From Fulvimonas soli (GTDB lineage: Bacteria; Pseudomonadota; Gammaproteobacteria; Xanthomonadales; Rhodanobacteraceae): a stretch of 64,000 bases of DNA. The notes under the pieces were generated by a model. That model had not been told where the DNA came from. It saw only the letters and a list, made by a program, of their open reading frames with translations, and did not search any database. Positions 62,919-64,000 of the stretch are shown here, piece after piece. The DNA is taken from assembly GCF_003148905.1 (NCBI RefSeq), contig NZ_QGHC01000005.1, positions 124,001 through 188,000 on the forward strand, read 5' to 3'. The translations under genes and the position numbers were made by a program. Position 1 is the first letter of the stretch. Each line of letters starts with the position of its first letter.

Positions 62919-63809
62919 ATGCGCGTTTTCGTCACCGGCGCGACGGGGTTCGTCGGTTCGGCCGTCGTCGATGAATTGATCGCCGCAGGGTACGCGGTGC
63001 TCGGCCTCGCGCGCTCGGAGGCCGGCGCGGCCGCACTGGCGGCGAAGGGCGCCGAGGTCCATCGCGGTTCGCTCGAAGACCTCGACAGCCTGCGCCGCGG
63101 CGCGGCGGCCGCCGACGGCGTGGTCCACCTGGCCTTCATCCACGACTTCTCCAGGTTCGCGGAGAACGGGCAGATCGACAGGCGCGCCATCGAGGCGATG
63201 GGCGAGGTGCTGGCCGGTTCGGGCAAGCCGTTCGTGGTCACCTCCGGCACGGGCCTGATCGCGCCGGGACGGCTGGCGACGGAAGACGATCCGGCCCGCG
63301 CCGGCGACGCCATACCCCGCGTGTCCGAGCATGCCGGGCTGGCGTTCGCCGCGCAGGGCGTGAGGGCGATGGCGATGCGCCTGCCGCAGGTGCACGGCGG
63401 CGAGGGCAAGGCCGGCTTCGTCGGCTACCTGTTCGAGATCGCGCGCCAGAAGGGCGTCTGCGCCTACGTCGGCGACGGCGGCAACCGCTGGGCCGCCGCG
63501 CACCGGCTGGACGTCGCGCGCGCGTACCGGCTCGCGCTTGAGAAAGGCGTTGCGGGCGCCAGCTACCACGCCGTCGCCGACGAAGGCGTGCCGCTGCGCG
63601 ACATCGCCGCGGTGTTCTCGCGCCACCTGGGCACGCCGGCGGTTTCGATCGCGCCGGAGGAGGCCGCTGCCCATTTCGGCTGGCTGGCGATGTTCGCGGC
63701 CCTGGACATGCCGGCGTCGAGCGCCCTGACGCAGGCGCGTCTGGGATGGAAGCCGACGCGGGCCGGGCTGCTCGAGGATATCGGGCGGCCGGGCTATTTC
63801 GGGGCGTGA
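62919..63809 (+). CDS. NAD-dependent epimerase/dehydratase-family SDR
   Basis: 296-aa extended/atypical SDR: MRVFVTGATGFVGSAVVDEL cofactor motif, GVVHLAFIHDF, VTSGTGLIAPGR. The usual YxxxK is not evident in the expected place, a trait of NmrA-like or atypical epimerase-family proteins such as those controlled by MmyB-type regulators. The substrate is unknown. It is divergent from the XRE regulator. The last helix (ALTQARLGWKPTRAGLLEDI) is complete before the stop at 63809. Confidence 0.85.
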   Translation: MRVFVTGATGFVGSAVVDELIAAGYAVLGLARSEAGAAALAAKGAEVHRGSLEDLDSLRRGAAAADGVVHLAFIHDFSRFAENGQIDRRAIEAMGEVLAGSGKPFVVTSGTGLIAPGRLATEDDPARAGDAIPRVSEHAGLAFAAQGVRAMAMRLPQVHGGEGKAGFVGYLFEIARQKGVCAYVGDGGNRWAAAHRLDVARAYRLALEKGVAGASYHAVADEGVPLRDIAAVFSRHLGTPAVSIAPEEAAAHFGWLAMFAALDMPASSALTQARLGWKPTRAGLLEDIGRPGYFGA

Positions 63810-64000
63810 GTCGTCCCCGCCGTCCGTGCGCGCTTCGCGCCCGTCCGGCTTTCGCCGGGATGACGGCGAAGTGCGGCACGCGGTGTCCCGGCACCGGCCC
63901 ACGGCGCGGCGCCCATGTTCCGCGCCCCCCTTCCTCTCCCGCTTCGGCTAGACTGTGCCGGCCTGAGGTGACCGCCGGCCAGGCCGGCGGTTGAAACGGG
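63810..64000. other. Gene-free window end with hairpin repeats
   Basis: Contains a common intergenic hairpin, CCGGCTTTCGCCGGGATGAC near 63846-63866. A perfect 21-base palindrome follows (ACCGCCGGCC at 63971-63980 with its complement at 63982-63991). TAGACT at about 63949 could be a -10 box for a gene beyond the window. No coding region is supported. Confidence 0.5.

Overview
The window is a chromosomal stretch from a very GC-rich gammaproteobacterium, most likely a member of the Xanthomonadales (Lysobacterales), perhaps Rhodanobacteraceae. The evidence is gene content and order: lptD-surA-pdxA, an MFS gene near ssb, pilS divergent from sucCD, bamD divergent from rluD with pgeF and clpB beyond, and hairpin repeats of the type GTGGGAGCGGCC...GGCCGCGA common in this group. 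Nearly all bases are coding. Long antisense reading frames occur everywhere and are composition shadows. No tRNA, rRNA, CRISPR array or prophage was seen.

Layout. 1-6.9 kb (minus strand): a BtuM-like B12 importer, a PduO-type cobalamin adenosyltransferase and a histone-deacetylase-like hydrolase, followed by the outer-membrane biogenesis genes lptD, surA and a pdxA cut by the window edge. 7.0-9.5 kb: two ubiquinone hydroxylases (ubiH and an ubiI/ubiF type). 9.5-10.5 kb: an insertion-sequence graveyard with a deleted IS30 that keeps both ends, an IS1595 scrap, and a repeated motif on both sides. 10.5-18.7 kb: a secreted dienelactone hydrolase, a large propeller-sensor diguanylate cyclase, ispB, an MFS transporter, a DedA-rhodanese fusion and ssb. 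19-23 kb: a phosphorelay module (membrane histidine kinase, single-domain receiver, REC-kinase-REC hybrid).

23.1-42.3 kb is the most notable region. PilR and PilS, the type IV pilus two-component pair that is normally adjacent, lie 16 kb apart. Between them sits a complete alpha-glucoside utilisation locus: LacI regulator, cytoplasmic GH65 phosphorylase fused to a beta-phosphoglucomutase-type HAD domain, TonB-dependent receptor, FHS-type sugar permease, two exported GH65 hydrolases, a TPR/2OG-Fe(II) oxygenase-like protein and an exported HSL-type esterase. A perfect 34-bp palindrome in the divergent promoter region is the likely LacI operator. A plausible route is import of a glucosylated compound by the receptor, trimming by the periplasmic GH65 hydrolases, uptake by the permease, then phosphorolysis to beta-glucose 1-phosphate and conversion to glucose 6-phosphate by the fused enzyme.

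42.5-49.4 kb: sucCD, an SDR/HxlR divergent pair, an argP-like regulator divergent from argO, and glutamine-dependent nadE. 49.7-51.1 kb: an apparently intact IS3-family element with terminal repeats, a 3-bp target duplication and an A7 frameshift site. 51.1-61.8 kb: bamD, then rluD, pgeF and clpB, a block contiguous in many gammaproteobacteria. Here it is opened by a GT-C-type membrane protein (between rluD and pgeF) and a trehalose operon otsB-GH15-otsA (between pgeF and clpB). clpB has a sigma-32-like promoter. The window ends with an MmyB-like XRE regulator divergent from an NAD-dependent epimerase-like SDR.
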